Shown piece by piece: positions 43,388-55,631 of a stretch of 64,000 nucleotides of DNA. The notes under the pieces are model-generated. The model was not told the origin of the DNA, searched no databases, and was given only the letters and a program-made list of their open reading frames with translations. A program made the position numbers and the translations under genes. Origin of the DNA: Patella vulgata (taxonomy: Eukaryota; Mollusca; Gastropoda; Patellidae); the NCBI RefSeq assembly GCF_932274485.2, contig NC_065884.2, forward strand, positions 35,483,540 through 35,547,539, in the 5' to 3' direction. Each line of letters starts with the position of its first letter. Position 1 is the stretch's first letter.

Positions 43388-43463
43388 CTTTCACCGAAAG
43401 GTGAAAGCCTAATAATAATACTAGATCTCCTACTGTCCCATGCAGATATGAAAGCTTTCATAT
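43388..43463 (+). repeat. Terminal hairpin module, GAAA-loop HP1 and perfect HP3
   Basis: HP1 is CTTTCACC / GGTGAAAG with a GAAA loop (43,388-43,407). CTAGATCT follows; HP2 is disrupted by about eight bases (CCTACTGTCCCA region). HP3 is the perfect palindrome ATATGAAAGCTTTCATAT at 43,446-43,463. Confidence 0.8.
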
Positions 43464-46356
43464 TCATCGTCACGTGACATGGATTATATCAAGTATCTTA
43501 AAAGAAAAAAGAACAACAAAAAATAATTAACAAAATCGGTGAAAAAGTCGCGAAGTTACAAGTCTAAATATAGTGAGAAACATTGCACCCGGGTAACAAA
43601 ATAATCTGAAAACTAAAGGGAAATAACTGCGAGTTGGATTGCTGTAATCGGAATGACTTTCCGTTCCAGAAGTTTCAGAAAAATGGATCAAGCCGTTTAA
43701 AAACGGGACGGATGAGAAGATGATACGAAAATGGCGGGAAAGAACTAAAAAGGGGCAGGAAAATATCAAAAAAATAAATGAAATAACTTTGAACGGAACT
43801 AACATTGTTTGAATCAGATTGACCGAATATTTAGGTTAAATTTGTAAATTTTGTAAATTAAAGGCATAAATTATCCCGTTAACAAATTTGTCGGCACGTA
43901 AAAGGTCAAAGGCGAAATACGAATTTTGAAAATTTTCAAACACCAAAAAATCGATCTTGATCTCGAGCTATCCTGAAATGCATTAATTTCAGAAATAAGA
44001 GACGCATTGAACATATTACAGCCTATTGTGGTTTATTTTCACGTCTGTTCAAGTGGATTTTTCACTGTTCTTCATAATTCAATTCCAAATGGAGACCATC
44101 AGTTCACAGAAAATCGTTTTTTTTTTTGCTAAAACTTTTTTTTAATCGGATCAAAATGGGAGTAAGGCACAAGGTCCGGGGTGGCAATGGGCGTATTGTG
44201 TCCAAATTTCATGGTTTTCGGACAATCGGTGCCGGTGTCGTGGCGATATTCCACTTTTTTGGCACTTACTGAAGCCGTAAATGGCGAAAAAAGCCGAACG
44301 ACAGGAACCGTGTGAAGAACAAACGACCTGAACGAATGCAGGTATCGCCTTGAATTTCTCAGGGCACCTAGGTACCAGCGTGGAAAGTTCCTCGCCGGAA
44401 TCTGGTAGTCATCGTACCTTTGGTTCCAGCGTGGCGCATGCGCGAAGTCAAAAGAAATTATGGTCGATTTTGGGATTTTGGGTATATTTTGGAGTGGTTT
44501 GGTATGTGACGGTAGATCGGGGACCCGGATTGATCTATTATAATAAGCGTTGAAGAATTAGCAAATTTTCACTACCGGGGTTGATTTGCTCTGCCCAGGC
44601 AACGTTCCATTGGGCCGATTGCCTTCAAATTTGCACAGGATGTACCTTGGGATTCAAGCTATCACATATTAAAAATAGAAGAGTCTGGAATTCCGAGAAC
44701 GTTGAAAATAAATTCGAAACCCACCCCCTCCGATCAAAGTTTTTTTGCTTAAAAGATTGCCGTATTTTATCGAATTTTTATTGTTCTTGATATCTGAACA
44801 TTTTCTCCTTTTAATATGTGATAAATATCATCGCGGCGCAGCCAACCGCTAGAAATTCCAGAGATTTGGACCACCGGAAGGATGCCTCAGCAGTCAAAAA
44901 AGGTCAAAATAGGCGATTTCGGTTTCTACTGTCGATACATCGTTGCGGTCATTTTAAAAAATTGTCTTTTAAGGATAATGTGTATAGTACTAATACCTAT
45001 CACATACGGGAGAGGCGATAAAATCTCTTTGCATTTCCAATTTCAAAATTAATTAAAACCAATATTAAATTCCGAAAATGTTTTTTTTTTTTTGCTAAAA
45101 CTCTTTTTTTAATGGGATCAAAATGGGAGGAAAGCACAGAGTCCGGGGTGATAATGGGCGTATTGTGTCCAAATTTCATGGTTTTCGGACAATCGGTGCC
45201 GGTTTCCCGACAAAAATCCACCTTTTTCCTCTTATAGAAGCCGTAAATTGACTTGGAAAAAAAACGACCTGGAGCCGTGCCAAGAACAAACGACTTGAAC
45301 GAATGCAGGTATCACCTTGAAATTTTCAGGGTACCTAGGTACCAGAGTGAAAAGTTCCTCGCCGGAATTTGGTACTCATGGTACCTTTGGTTCTAGCGTA
45401 GCGCATGCGCGAACTCAAAACCAGCTAAACTCAAATCAACCTTGTCGGCACGGAAAACATCAAAGGCGAAATTCGAATTTTTGAAATATTCAAATACCAA
45501 ACATTCGACCATGAGCCAGGCTATCCTGAAATGTATTAATTTCGGTAATAGGAGACACATTCTCTAAGTCACGACCAATTGTGGGGGTTTTCAAGCCCAT
45601 TAATGTGAATTTTTCACTACTTTTCATTTTCAATTCAAAATCGCGTCCATCAGTTGACCTAAATCAAAATTCTACTGCCTACATGTTATGGGCTTTCCTT
45701 CAAGGATTTGGAAAATATAATTCCCTTGTCTGTAAGTAAAATATCAAAAAAGCCTTAGCGATATTTCACATTTCAAGATAGTGGTACTTCCGGTTTGGGC
45801 TACAAACTCCATTTTTTGTGTACGAATCAGTAATTACTTGTCTAGTATTGGAAAAAAAATTAGGTCATTCTGACCTATATTTCGATGATTTTTTTGAAAA
45901 ATTTGATCCTTAATTTCATTAAGGGGAGATAATTTAGCAAATTTCTAATCATATTTTTGAAGTCGCATTGGTAAGATATACTTACATGCTAAATTTCTTG
46001 AAAATCGTAAAACTATTAAAGAAATTGTCAAGTTGGTTTCAACTTCCGGTTCGAAATCACAGCGACGAGTTTTCGAAATTCGAAAATCGTAAATTGCAGA
46101 TTTGAAGTAAATGTTTCAATGTACTCAAAGAAAAAAGAATTAGTAAAATAGGTCTCATAGTCACAGAGTTATTGGTATGTAGGTCAGTATTTTCGTTCGT
46201 AAAATTCGGTGATTTCAGATTCGTAAAACGTTTTGAAAATATATTTAAGCAAAAGTTGCAACCCAATTTTGGGGTGGTAGGTCAAAGTTTCAGAAAGATC
46301 CTATGGTTAGATTCTGAGAAATCCGATTTGCAGAAAGTACACAAAAAAAAAATAAT
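43464..46356 (+). repeat. Family B elements, diverged
   Basis: 43,464-43,900 holds AAGTTTCAGAAAAATGGAT-type text. The middle module appears twice (44,110-44,560 and 44,580-45,400), including GATAAATATCATCGCGGCGC at 44,820 and GGTACCTAGGTACCAGAGTG near 45,330. The terminal part (45,470-46,350) has ACTTCCGG at about 45,787 and 46,043 and ends in A9 and AATAATAA. Confidence 0.7.
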
Positions 46357-46393
46357 AACTAGATCTGCATAGCAGATATCAAAGCTTTTATAT
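46357..46393 (+). repeat. Terminal hairpin module without HP1
   Basis: CTAGA, HP2 ATCTGC-ATA-GCAGAT, and a weakened HP3 (CAAAGCTTTTATATA). It is followed by the leader CTGCAAAAGGGGTTATTAGA shared with other elements. Confidence 0.75.
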
Positions 46394-47899
46394 AAACTGC
46401 AAAAGGGGTTATTAGAACCTATGAATCAATAACCACTTTGACGGAAGATATTCTCTCGGCTAAAAAATCTTTTTTCTCTCAGCTACGAGAGATACGTAGA
46501 ATTAAACCGGCCCAGAACCGACCGTGTTGATAAGAAGCCGCTTATTTGACATTGACACATAACTGAAGGTGAATAGGCCTACCCGTCCAGTTAATACAAT
46601 GGGCAATCTCACATCGGTCCACTAAAGAGAGGCACATTCTAGTCGCCTCCTACTTCCCCAAGACATTTAGTCCAAACCTTGACTCTCATACATATAAACC
46701 ATTTGGTACTACATGTACATGTATTTCGTACTTATATCATATTAAACCCCTCGGCCGCCATGTTGAATCACACAGTATTTAACGTTCTATATCCTAACAT
46801 CTTTATGAAATCAACGACAAATCTAAACTTGGGCACTCCAACCATTTTTATTTTTACATCATTCAGTTTTTTTAAATAAGTAATTCTATCACAAATTATA
46901 GTGAAGACTGGACCACTAAACTAGTTAACGATCAGTTTTTCTTTGTGTTAATGCGTTCTACATTTTCAAAGCAATGATTCTTATAATGTGCGAGCCGCCA
47001 TGACACCGGTGGATATTATAACTTCGATAGGCGAGAAACTTCAGGTAGCAGTTGGGTTTCATCAAATCATATAATTATGCGGTACGGCTTCACCTTTATT
47101 TCAATGGGAATTGGTTTATTATATGTGCAGTGCAGTTTTAGGTCAGTTTATGTGTAAATTAAGGGAGCTATACATAGGCCAGTAACCTTTTTGTAGTCAT
47201 TTGACTAAAAAAAACTTGCGGAAAGGAACTCCGTAGGACAAGCCACTACTGTGGCAGGAGTAAGGCGGAAGACATCAGTAGTGGAACCATTTCTAAGTTA
47301 ATCCCGAAGTGCGTTGCTATTGTAAGAATATATAAAATCGGGTTTCCGTTCCGCTTTTTTTTTGCTGTAATTTGAGTAATGAGTTAGAGCGTATATTTTG
47401 TAGTCAAAAAATCATTGCAAATAGAAGACCTCATCCCCACCACCACCAACCTGTAATACACTAGCTAGCTTGTGTATTTCCATATTCCATTTCCGAGAGA
47501 TAGATAGAGAACACGCGAAATATAAAGTGATTTTTCTTAAAATCAGGGACCATAATTCATGAAGTTACGATTCGATATGTGCAAATATCGAAAGGAACCA
47601 TATCTTTGGGTTATAAACATGCATGTCAAGTTTCATCAAAATCTTTCACTGTGAAAAACCGGGGCTAAGTCATCTGAAATCAAACAAATTTTACAATGTA
47701 GGTAGTGAAAACAAAATGTTATGTTAAGCGTTGTTCGAGGGTGGGGTGGGCGCATAAAACTCCAAATGCAAAGGGTTATTTTTCGTGCACGCCAATATGC
47801 ACACAGGATTTCGATTTTTCGTCCTACCCAAAAAACTGCACGCAAAGTTAGTTGTCGGGCCTTCGGTCAAGAACCACGGACAAAGGGAGAGAACGGGGA

Positions 47900-48116
47900 C
47901 CTCTGTTTTGCATACCATCCAAGCGACTAGGCACTAATCCTTGTACCATGGACGAGAGGACGGGCGTTTTTCGTTCCATCGAAACGACTAGACACAGATC
48001 CTTGCTAGGCCTTCCATCCGAACGACTAGACACTATTTCTTGCAAGGCCTTCCGTTCTGCACAAATGAGCCACGCTGGCCTCGTTTTGTCGTAACATACA
48101 AACGACTAGACAATGT
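47900..48116 (-). repeat. SINE-core tandem repeats in D3 copy 2
   Basis: As at 30,334-30,600 but with one unit fewer: CCTTCCATCCGAACGACTAG joins the second and third units directly. Confidence 0.72.
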
Positions 48117-48638
48117 TTCATACTTTAGTCATGTTCGCGTGGGTGGGTTGGCAGCAGAATTGATATGTACATGATAGTGACACGAGGAGGAGGGGGGCGG
48201 GGTGTACACAAGTCACACAAATTAGAGCTTTGTAATACACGCATATACTTGATATACTAAATACACAAATGGCTGAATTTCGAGACATTTCTGGCACTCT
48301 TTTAACACATAATGAGAACACTGCATTAATTTCTATATATCAATAAAATATGCCTCAGACCCATTGTATCATATATGATACACTAAATTTCGACATTGAT
48401 TTTCAGAAAAAATATTGTTTATTTTTAAATTTGAATTAGACTAGTAACAAAATATATTTTCTGATTATTTTTTTTAAATGAAATCATTCCAGGGCTTTTA
48501 TTGACATTTCAGAAAATGTAGAGTTGGTCCCACGCACTTGAGGCCAGGGTCCTTGAAGTTGTACAGCTGCACCCGGTGACCGATATTTATTTAACGGGGA
48601 ATAAGTGATAATTCATATTATAACAGTAAATAATTAAA

Positions 48639-48650
48639 ATATCCCATAGG
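48639..48650. repeat. Target-site duplication, left (12 bp)
   Basis: ATATCCCATAGG, repeated at 48,837-48,848 around an antisense SINE. Confidence 0.85.
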
Positions 48651-48836
48651 CGAGAGAGAGAGAAATGGGGTTTAACGTCCACTCGACACAAACTAGGTCA
48701 TTTCGGGACTAACAGATGGTTTAATTTTATTTCAATAATTCGCTTGCGCGTAGGAGTCATTAGCAGTGGGAGGAAACCGGAGGACCTGGATAAAACCCAC
48801 GAGGTTGGACAGGCGACCCTACCCCTTGTCACGTAC
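48651..48836 (-). mobile_element. Short SINE, 186 bp, antisense, with target-site duplication
   Basis: Starts with the (GA)n complement of the tail, then AAATGGGGTTTAACGTCCAC, and ends with CCCTACCCCTTGTCACGTAC. The 12-base duplication ATATCCCATAGG flanks it. Length and left end match the 185-bp copy at 31,792, with no tRNA-like head. Confidence 0.87.
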
Positions 48837-49082
48837 ATATCCCATAGGGATTATAATAATATGTATATCATGTAGGTGTGCATATCTGATATGTTGGGTA
48901 TTACAGGGTTAAAATTGTGACCTCTGTAAACCGGAGGACCCGGATAAAACCCACGAGGTTGGACAGGCGACCCTACCCCTTGTCACGTACATATCCCATA
49001 GGGATTATAATAATATGTATATCATGTAGGTGTGCATATCTGATATGTTGGGTATTACAGGGTTAAAATTGTGACCTCTGTA
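48775..49082 (+). repeat. 154-bp tandem duplication across a SINE boundary
   Basis: AACCGGAGGACC begins at 48,775 and at 48,929; the text from there through ATTGTGACCTCTGTA is repeated. The duplicated unit contains the head end of the antisense SINE, its right target-site duplication, and 80 bases beyond, so it arose after the SINE insertion. Confidence 0.88.
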
Positions 49083-49131
49083 AATAGGCCCGTTCCTTGC
49101 ATTTCGTTTTAGAGTTAGGAGTGCTAAAATT

Positions 49132-49280
49132 GAGAGAGCGAAATGGGGTTGATCGACCACTCGACACAAACTAGGTCATTTCGGGACTAACGTATGGTTC
49201 AATTTTATTTCAATAATTCGCTTGCGCGTAGGGGTCTAGCAGTGGGAGGAAACCGGGTGAACCTACTCCTTGTCACGTAC
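49132..49280 (-). mobile_element. SINE copy, antisense, internally deleted
   Basis: GAGAGAGCGAAATGGGGTTG through AGGAAACCGGGTGA, then directly CCTACTCCTTGTCACGTAC. Same insertion context as 31,238 but missing about 30 bases between. Confidence 0.7.
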
Positions 49281-51096
49281 GGAAAGATGCCCCAGCAGTC
49301 AAAATAGGTCAAAATAGGCGATTTCGGTTTCTAGTGTCGAAACATCGTTGCGGTCATTTTAAAAAATTGTCTTTTAAGGATAATGTGTATAGTACTAATA
49401 CCTATCACATACGGAAGGAAGAGGCGATAACATCTCTTTGCATTTGCAATTTCAAAATTAATTAAAACCAATATAAAATTCCGAAAATCGTTTTTTTGCT
49501 AAATCTCTTCTTTTTTTTAATGTGATCAAAATGGGGGTAAAGTACAGAGTCCGGGGTGGTAATGGTCGTATTGTGTCCAAACTTCATGGTTTTCGGACAA
49601 TCGGTGCCGGTGTCACGGCGAAATTCCACTTCTTTCCCCTCATGGAAGCCGTAAATTGACTTGAGGCCAGGGTCCTTGAAGTTGTACAGCTGCACCCGGT
49701 GACCGATATTTATTTAAAGGGGAATAAGTGATAATTCATATTATAGCAGTAAATAATTAAAATATTTCATAGGGATTATAATAATATGTATATCATGTCT
49801 GGGTATTACAGGGTTAAAACCAATATTAAATTCTGAAAATTTTTTTTTTGCTAAAACTCTTTTTTTTTTAATGGGATCAAAATGGGGGTAAAGCACAGAG
49901 TCCGGGGTGGTAATGGGCGTATTGTGTCCAAATTTCATGATTTTCGGACAATCGGTGCCGGTGTCACGGCGAAATTCCACTTTTCCCCCTCATGGAGGTG
50001 ACAAGAACAAACGACTTGAACGAATGCAGGTATCACCTTGACATTTTCAGGGTACCTAGGTACCAACGTGAAAAGTTGCTCGCCGGAATTTAGTACTCAT
50101 GGTACCGTTGGTTCCTGTGTAGCGCATGCGCGAAATCAAAACCAGCTAAACTCGAAAACAACTTTGTCGGCACGGAAAACATCAAAGGAGAAATTCTAAT
50201 TTTTGAAATATTCAAATACCAAACATTCGACCATGATCCAGGCTATCCTGAAATGTAATAATTTCGGTAATAGGAGACACATTCTCTAAGTCACGACCAA
50301 TCGTGTACGTTTTCAAGCCCATTAATGTGGATTTTTCACTATTTTTCATTTTCAATTCAAAATGGTGTCCATCAGTTGACCTAAATCAAAATTCTACTGC
50401 CTACATTGTATGGGCTTTCCTTCAAGGATTTGGAAAATATAATCCCCTTGTCTGTAAATAAAATATCAAAAAAGCGATATTTCTTATTTCAAGTTGGTGG
50501 AACTTCCGGTTTGGGCTACAAACTCCATTTTTTGTGTACGAATCAGTAGTGTCGTAACTAGTAAAGAAATACAATTTCAAGGCAATTGGAACTATATTTC
50601 GTCGATTTTTTTGAAAATTTTGATCCTTAATTTCATCAAGGGGAGATAATACAGAAAATTTCTAATGACATTTTTCAAGTTGTATTGGTATGATCTACTT
50701 ACATACTGAATTTCTTGAAAATCGTGCAACTATTAAAGAAGTTGTCAAGTTGATTTTAACTTCCGGTTCGAAATCACAGCGATGAATTTTTGAAATTCGA
50801 AAATCCGAAATTGCAGATTTAAAGTAAATGATTCAAGGTACTCAAAGAATTGTTTTTTAGTAAAATAGGTCAAAAAGTCACAAAGTTACAGCAATGTAGG
50901 TCAAATGCATTCGTTCGTAAAATTCGGTGATTTCGGATGTGTAAAACTTTTTGAAAACATACCTATTCCAAAGCCACCACCCATTCTTGGGGGGCGGGGG
51001 GGGGGGGGTAGGTCAAAGTTTCAGAAAGATCCCACGGTTAGATTCTGAGATATAAGATTTGCAGGAAAAACACAAAAAAAAAATAATAATAATAAT
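49281..51096 (+). repeat. Family B element
   Basis: Two copies of the middle-module segment with ACAATCGGTGCCGGTGTCAC (49,598 and 49,945), GGTACCTAGGTACCAACGTG near 50,050, ACTTCCGG at about 50,503 and 50,759, a G-run at 50,995-51,009, then A10 and AATAATAATAATAATAA. Confidence 0.78.
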
Positions 51097-51133
51097 AACT
51101 AGATCTGCATAGCAGATATGAAAGCTTTCATAT
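51097..51133 (+). repeat. Terminal hairpin module, perfect HP3
   Basis: CTAGA, HP2 ATCTGC-ATA-GCAGAT, HP3 palindrome ATATGAAAGCTTTCATAT (51,116-51,133). Confidence 0.85.
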
Positions 51134-51359
51134 TAACTGCAAAGGGGTTATTAGAATCTATTGAAACAATAAGTATAAATGTCATCAGGTATCTGAAAAA
51201 TTACATTTACCTTATGAACAAAATGGGAAAAATACAAAACAAAAATAACCGACTTGTGGCTACCATCCAAGGCATATTTAGAAAACCGTATATTATATAC
51301 AGAGTACGCAGGACAGGAATTAGTTGTGCTTCAATGTAAACCGGCCCGTTTCAAAGGAT

Positions 51360-52080
51360 TCAATCGGAAATCGCTGAAAATCAATTGGCTTCTTCATCTC
51401 ATGACCTTAAACACTGTATAAATTTAAAGTCAATCGGATATTGAATTTAGCCTGTAGAGCGTCCACAAGATTTTTTAAAGTGATCAAGGGAAATAACTCT
51501 GACGGTAATTATCGGAAATGGCAGTAAATATCAGATATCGCTGAAAATCAATACTGTAGGCATCTTCGTGTCATGACCTTAAACACTGCGCATCAATTTA
51601 AAGTCAATCGGATATTAACTTTGGCCTCTAGAGCGTCCACAAGATATTTTGAAGTGATCAGGGGCCACAACTCTGGCAGTAAATATCGGATATCGCTGAA
51701 AATCAATCGCCTACTTCGACTCATGAACTTAACCACTGTGTTTAAATTTAACGTCAATTGGACATTAACTTTGGCCTCTAGAGCATCCACAAGATTTTTT
51801 TTAAGTGATGAAGGGCCATAACTCTGACAGTAATTATCGGAAATCGCTGAAAATCAATTGGCTTCTTCATCTCATGACCTTAAACACTGTGTATAAATTT
51901 AAAGTCAATCGGATATTGAATTTAGCCTCTAGAGCGTGCACAAGATTTTTTTGAAGTGGTCAAGGACCATAATTCCGACAGTAATTATCGGAAAACACTG
52001 AAAATCAATAGGCTTCTTCGTCTCATGACCTTAAACACTGTGTATAAATTTAAAGTAATCGGATATTAACTTCAGCCGGC
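51360..52080 (+). repeat. Array of about 150-bp degenerate tandem repeats
   Basis: Five units; TCATGACCTTAAACACTG-type text at about 51,398, 51,573, 51,718, 51,872 and 52,021. Ends in CCGGCCGGACGGCCGGACGG. Confidence 0.88.
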
Positions 52081-52107
52081 CGGACGGCCGGACGGCGGCG
52101 ACGAGAA

Positions 52108-52137
52108 TATACGACCACATTTCAATGTGGGCGTATA
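52108..52137. repeat. Inverted repeat at end of 150-bp family
   Basis: TATACG-A-CCACATT, two loop bases TC, AATGTGG-G-CGTATA: 13 paired bases with one bulge pair. An A-run (AAAAATTAACC) follows. Same at 55,602-55,631 and in antisense at 13,146. Confidence 0.8.
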
Positions 52138-54622
52138 AAAATTAACCGATGGCATATAATATTTAATGTATGATAAAGTCAAAATAGTCGATTTCGGTTT
52201 TTGGTGTTGCGCTCATTTAAAACAAAAATGTCTTTTACGGATAATGTGTATAGTACTAATAGCAATCACATACGGAAAAGGCGATAAGATCCCTTTGCAT
52301 TTGGAATTTCAAAATTAATTAAAACCAAATTTAAATTCCGAAAATCGGTTGTTTATTTTTTGCTGCAACTCCTTTTTTTTTAATCTGATCAAAATGGGAG
52401 TAAGTCACAGAGTGGTAATGGGCGTATTGTGTCCAAATTTCATGGTTTTGGGACAATCGGTGCCGGTGTCGTGGCGAAATTCCACTTTTTTCGCCCTTAC
52501 AGAAGCCGTAAATGGCGGAAAAAAACGAACGGAAGGAACCGTGTCAAGAACAAACGACCTGAACGAATGCATGTATCGCCTTGAAGTTTTCAGTGCACCT
52601 AGGTACCAACGTGAAAAGTTCCTCGCTGGAATTTGGTAGTCAACGTACCTTTGGTTCCAGCGTGGGGCATGCGCGAAGTAAAAAGAAATTACGGTCGATT
52701 TTGGGATTTTGGGTATATTTCGGAGTGGTTTGGTAGGTGACGGTGGATCAGGGACTCAGATTGATCTAACATGGCGATCATAACACAACATGATAATCAC
52801 TTTGAAGTATGAGTAAATTTTCGCGACCAGGTTGATTTCCTCTACCCAGGCAACGTTCCTGTGCTCCGATTGCCTTCAAATTTGCACAGAATGTACCTTA
52901 GGATTCTAGCTATCACATATTAAAAATAGAAGAGTGTTGGATGCCGAGAACGTTCAAAATAAATTCAAAACCCACCCCCAACAATCAAAGCTTTTTTTGC
53001 TTAAAAAATTGCCGTATTTTATCGATTTTTAATTATCCTTGATATCTGAGGATTTTCTCAATTTAATATGTGATAAATATCATCGCGGCGCAGCCAACCG
53101 CTAGAAATTCCAGAGATTTGGACCACCGGAAGGATGCCTCAGCAGTCAAAAAAGGTCAAAATAGGCGATTTCGGTTTCTAGTGTCGATACATCGTTACGG
53201 TCATTTTAAAAAATTGTCTTTTACGGATAATGTGTATAGTACCAATACCTATCACATAATTAAGAGGCGATAAAATATCTTTGCATTTGCAATTTCAAAA
53301 TTAATTAAAACCAATATTAAATTCCGAAAATCGTTTTTTTTGCTAAAACTCTTTTTTTTTTAATCGGATCAAAGTGGGAGTAAAGCACAGAGTCCGGGAT
53401 GGTAATAGGCGTATTGTGTCCAAATTTCATGGTTTTCGGACAATCGGTGCCGGTGTCACGGCGAAATTCCAATTTTTTCCCCTCATGGAAGCCGTAAATT
53501 AACTTTAAAAAAACGACGAAAGGCAGGTGACAAGAACAAACGACTTGAACGAATGCAGGTATCACCTTGAAATTTTCAGGGTACCTAGGTACCAACGTGA
53601 AAGGCTGCTCGCCGGAATTTAGTACTCCTGGTACCGTTGGTTCCTGTGTAGCGCATGCGCGAAATCAAAACCAGCTAAACTCGAAAACAACCTTGTCGGC
53701 ACGGAAAACATCAAAGGAGAAATTCGAATTATTGAAATATTCAAATACCAAACATTCGACCATGATCCAGGCTATCCTGAAATGTAATAATTTCGGTAAT
53801 AGGAGACACATTCTCTAAGTCACGATCAATTGTGTATGTTTTCAAGCCCATTAATGGGAATTTTTCACTATTTTTCATTTTCAATTCAAAATGGCGTCCA
53901 TCAGTTGACCTAAATCAAAATTCTACTGCCTACATTTTATGGGCTTTCCTTCAAGGATTTGGAAAATATAATCCACTTGTCTGTAAGTAAAATATCAAAA
54001 AAGCCTTAGCGATATTTCACATTTCAAGATGGTGGCACTTCCGGTTTGAGCTACAAACTCCATTTTTTGTGTACGAATCAGTAGTGTCATAACTAGTAAA
54101 GAAATACAATTTCAAGGCAATCGGACCTATATTTCGTCGATTTTTTTTAAAAATTTGATCCTTAATTTCACCAAGGGGAGATAATACAGAAAATTTCTAA
54201 ATACATTTTTCAAGTTGTATAGGTAAGATCTACTTATATACTGAATTTCATGAAAATCGTGCAACTATTAAAGAAGTTGTCAAGTTGATTTTAACTTCCG
54301 GTTCGAAATCACAGCGACGAATTTTTGAAATTCGAAAATCCGATATAGCAGATTTGAAGTAAATGATTCAAGGTACTCAAAGAATTTTTTTTTAGTAAAA
54401 TAGGTCAAAAAGGCACAAAGTTACAGCAATGTAAGTCAAATGCATTCGTTCGTAAAATTCGGTGATTTCGGATGTGTAAAACGTTTTGAAAACATACCTA
54501 TTCCAAAGCCACCACCCATGCTTGGGGGGGGGGGGGGTAGGTCAAAGTTTCAGAAAGATCCCACGGTTAGATTCTGAGATATAAGATTTGCAGGAAAAAC
54601 ACAAAAAAAAAAAAAAATAATA

Positions 54623-54660
54623 ATAACTAGATCTGCATAGCAGATATGAAAGCTTTCATA
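54623..54660 (+). repeat. Terminal hairpin module, perfect HP3
   Basis: CTAGA, HP2 ATCTGC-ATA-GCAGAT, HP3 ATATGAAAGCTTTCATAT (54,643-54,660). Confidence 0.85.
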
Positions 54661-54929
54661 TTAACTGCAAAGGGGGTTATTAGAATCTATTGAAACAATA
54701 AGTATAAATGTCATCAGGTATCTGAAAAATTACATTTACCTTATGAACAAAATGGGAAAAATACAAAACAAAAATTGTCGACTTGTGGCTACCATCCAAG
54801 GCATATTTAGAAAACCGTATATTATATACAGAGTACGCAGGACAGGAGTTACTTGTGCTTCAATGTAAACCGGCCCGTTTCTTGCCTTTAGTTTTAGCGT
54901 TAGGTGTGATTTTCAAAGGATTCAATCGG

Positions 54930-55575
54930 AAATCGCTGAAATATTGAATTTAGCCTCTAGAGCGTCCACAAGATTTTTTAAAGTGATCAAGGGCAATAAC
55001 TCTGACGGTAATTATCGGAAATGGCAGTAAATATCAGATATCGCTGAAAATCAATACTGTAGGCATCTTCGTGTCATGACCTTAAACACTGCGCATAAAT
55101 TTAAAGTCAATCGGATATTAACTTTGGCCTCTAGAGCGTCCACAAGATATTTTGAAGTGATCAGGGGCCACATCTCTGGCAGTAAATATCAGATATCGCT
55201 GAAAATCAATCGCCTACTTCGTCTCATGACCTTAACCACTGTGTATAAATTTAAAGTCAATCGGACATTAAATTTGGCCTCTAGAGCATCCACAAGATTT
55301 TTTTAAAGTGATGAATGGCCATAACTCTGACAGGAATTATCGGAAATCGCTGAAAATCAATTGGCTTCTTCATCTCATGACCTTAAACACTGTGTATAAA
55401 TTTAAAGTCAATCGGATATTGAATTTAACCTCTAGAGCGTGCACAAGATTTTTTGAAGTGGTCAAGGACCATAATTCTGACAGTAATTATCGGAAATCGC
55501 TGAAAATCAATAGGCTTCTTCGTCTCATGACCTTAAACACTGTGTATAAATTTAAAGTAATCGGATATTAACTTT
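54930..55575 (+). repeat. Array of about 150-bp degenerate tandem repeats
   Basis: Four to five units; one stretch translates to a repeated 50-residue block (NRLLRLMTLNTVYKFKVN), showing a 150-base period. Ends in CCGTCCGGACGGCGGCGACA. Confidence 0.88.
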
Positions 55576-55601
55576 AGCCGTCCGGACGGCGGCGACAACA
55601 A

Positions 55602-55631
55602 TATACGACCACATTTCAATGTGGGCGTATA
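55602..55631. repeat. Inverted repeat at end of 150-bp family, second copy
   Basis: Identical in form to 52,108-52,137 and again followed by AAAAATTAACCGATGG. Confidence 0.8.

Larger units (their letters stand above)
46440..48650. repeat. Segment D3, second copy
   Basis: Matches 28,873-31,140 at near identity, offset about 17,567. Differences include loss of most of one SINE-core unit near 48,010, an about 46-base insertion at about 48,366 containing the palindrome GTATCATATATGATAC, and absence of about 41 bases present at about 30,905. No gene seen. Confidence 0.88.
51134..54622 (+). repeat. Family B element, long form
   Basis: Same order as 22,611-26,262: leader GGGGTTATTAGAATCTATTG, 150-bp repeat array (51,360-52,080), palindromic GGGCGTATAAAAA end (52,108-52,140), middle module (52,150-53,560, present twice), GGTACCTAGGTACCAACGTG at about 53,580, terminal part with ACTTCCGG at about 54,028 and 54,294, a G-run near 54,523, A-run and AATAATAATAA. 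Module to module it measures about 3,526 bases. Confidence 0.82.
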
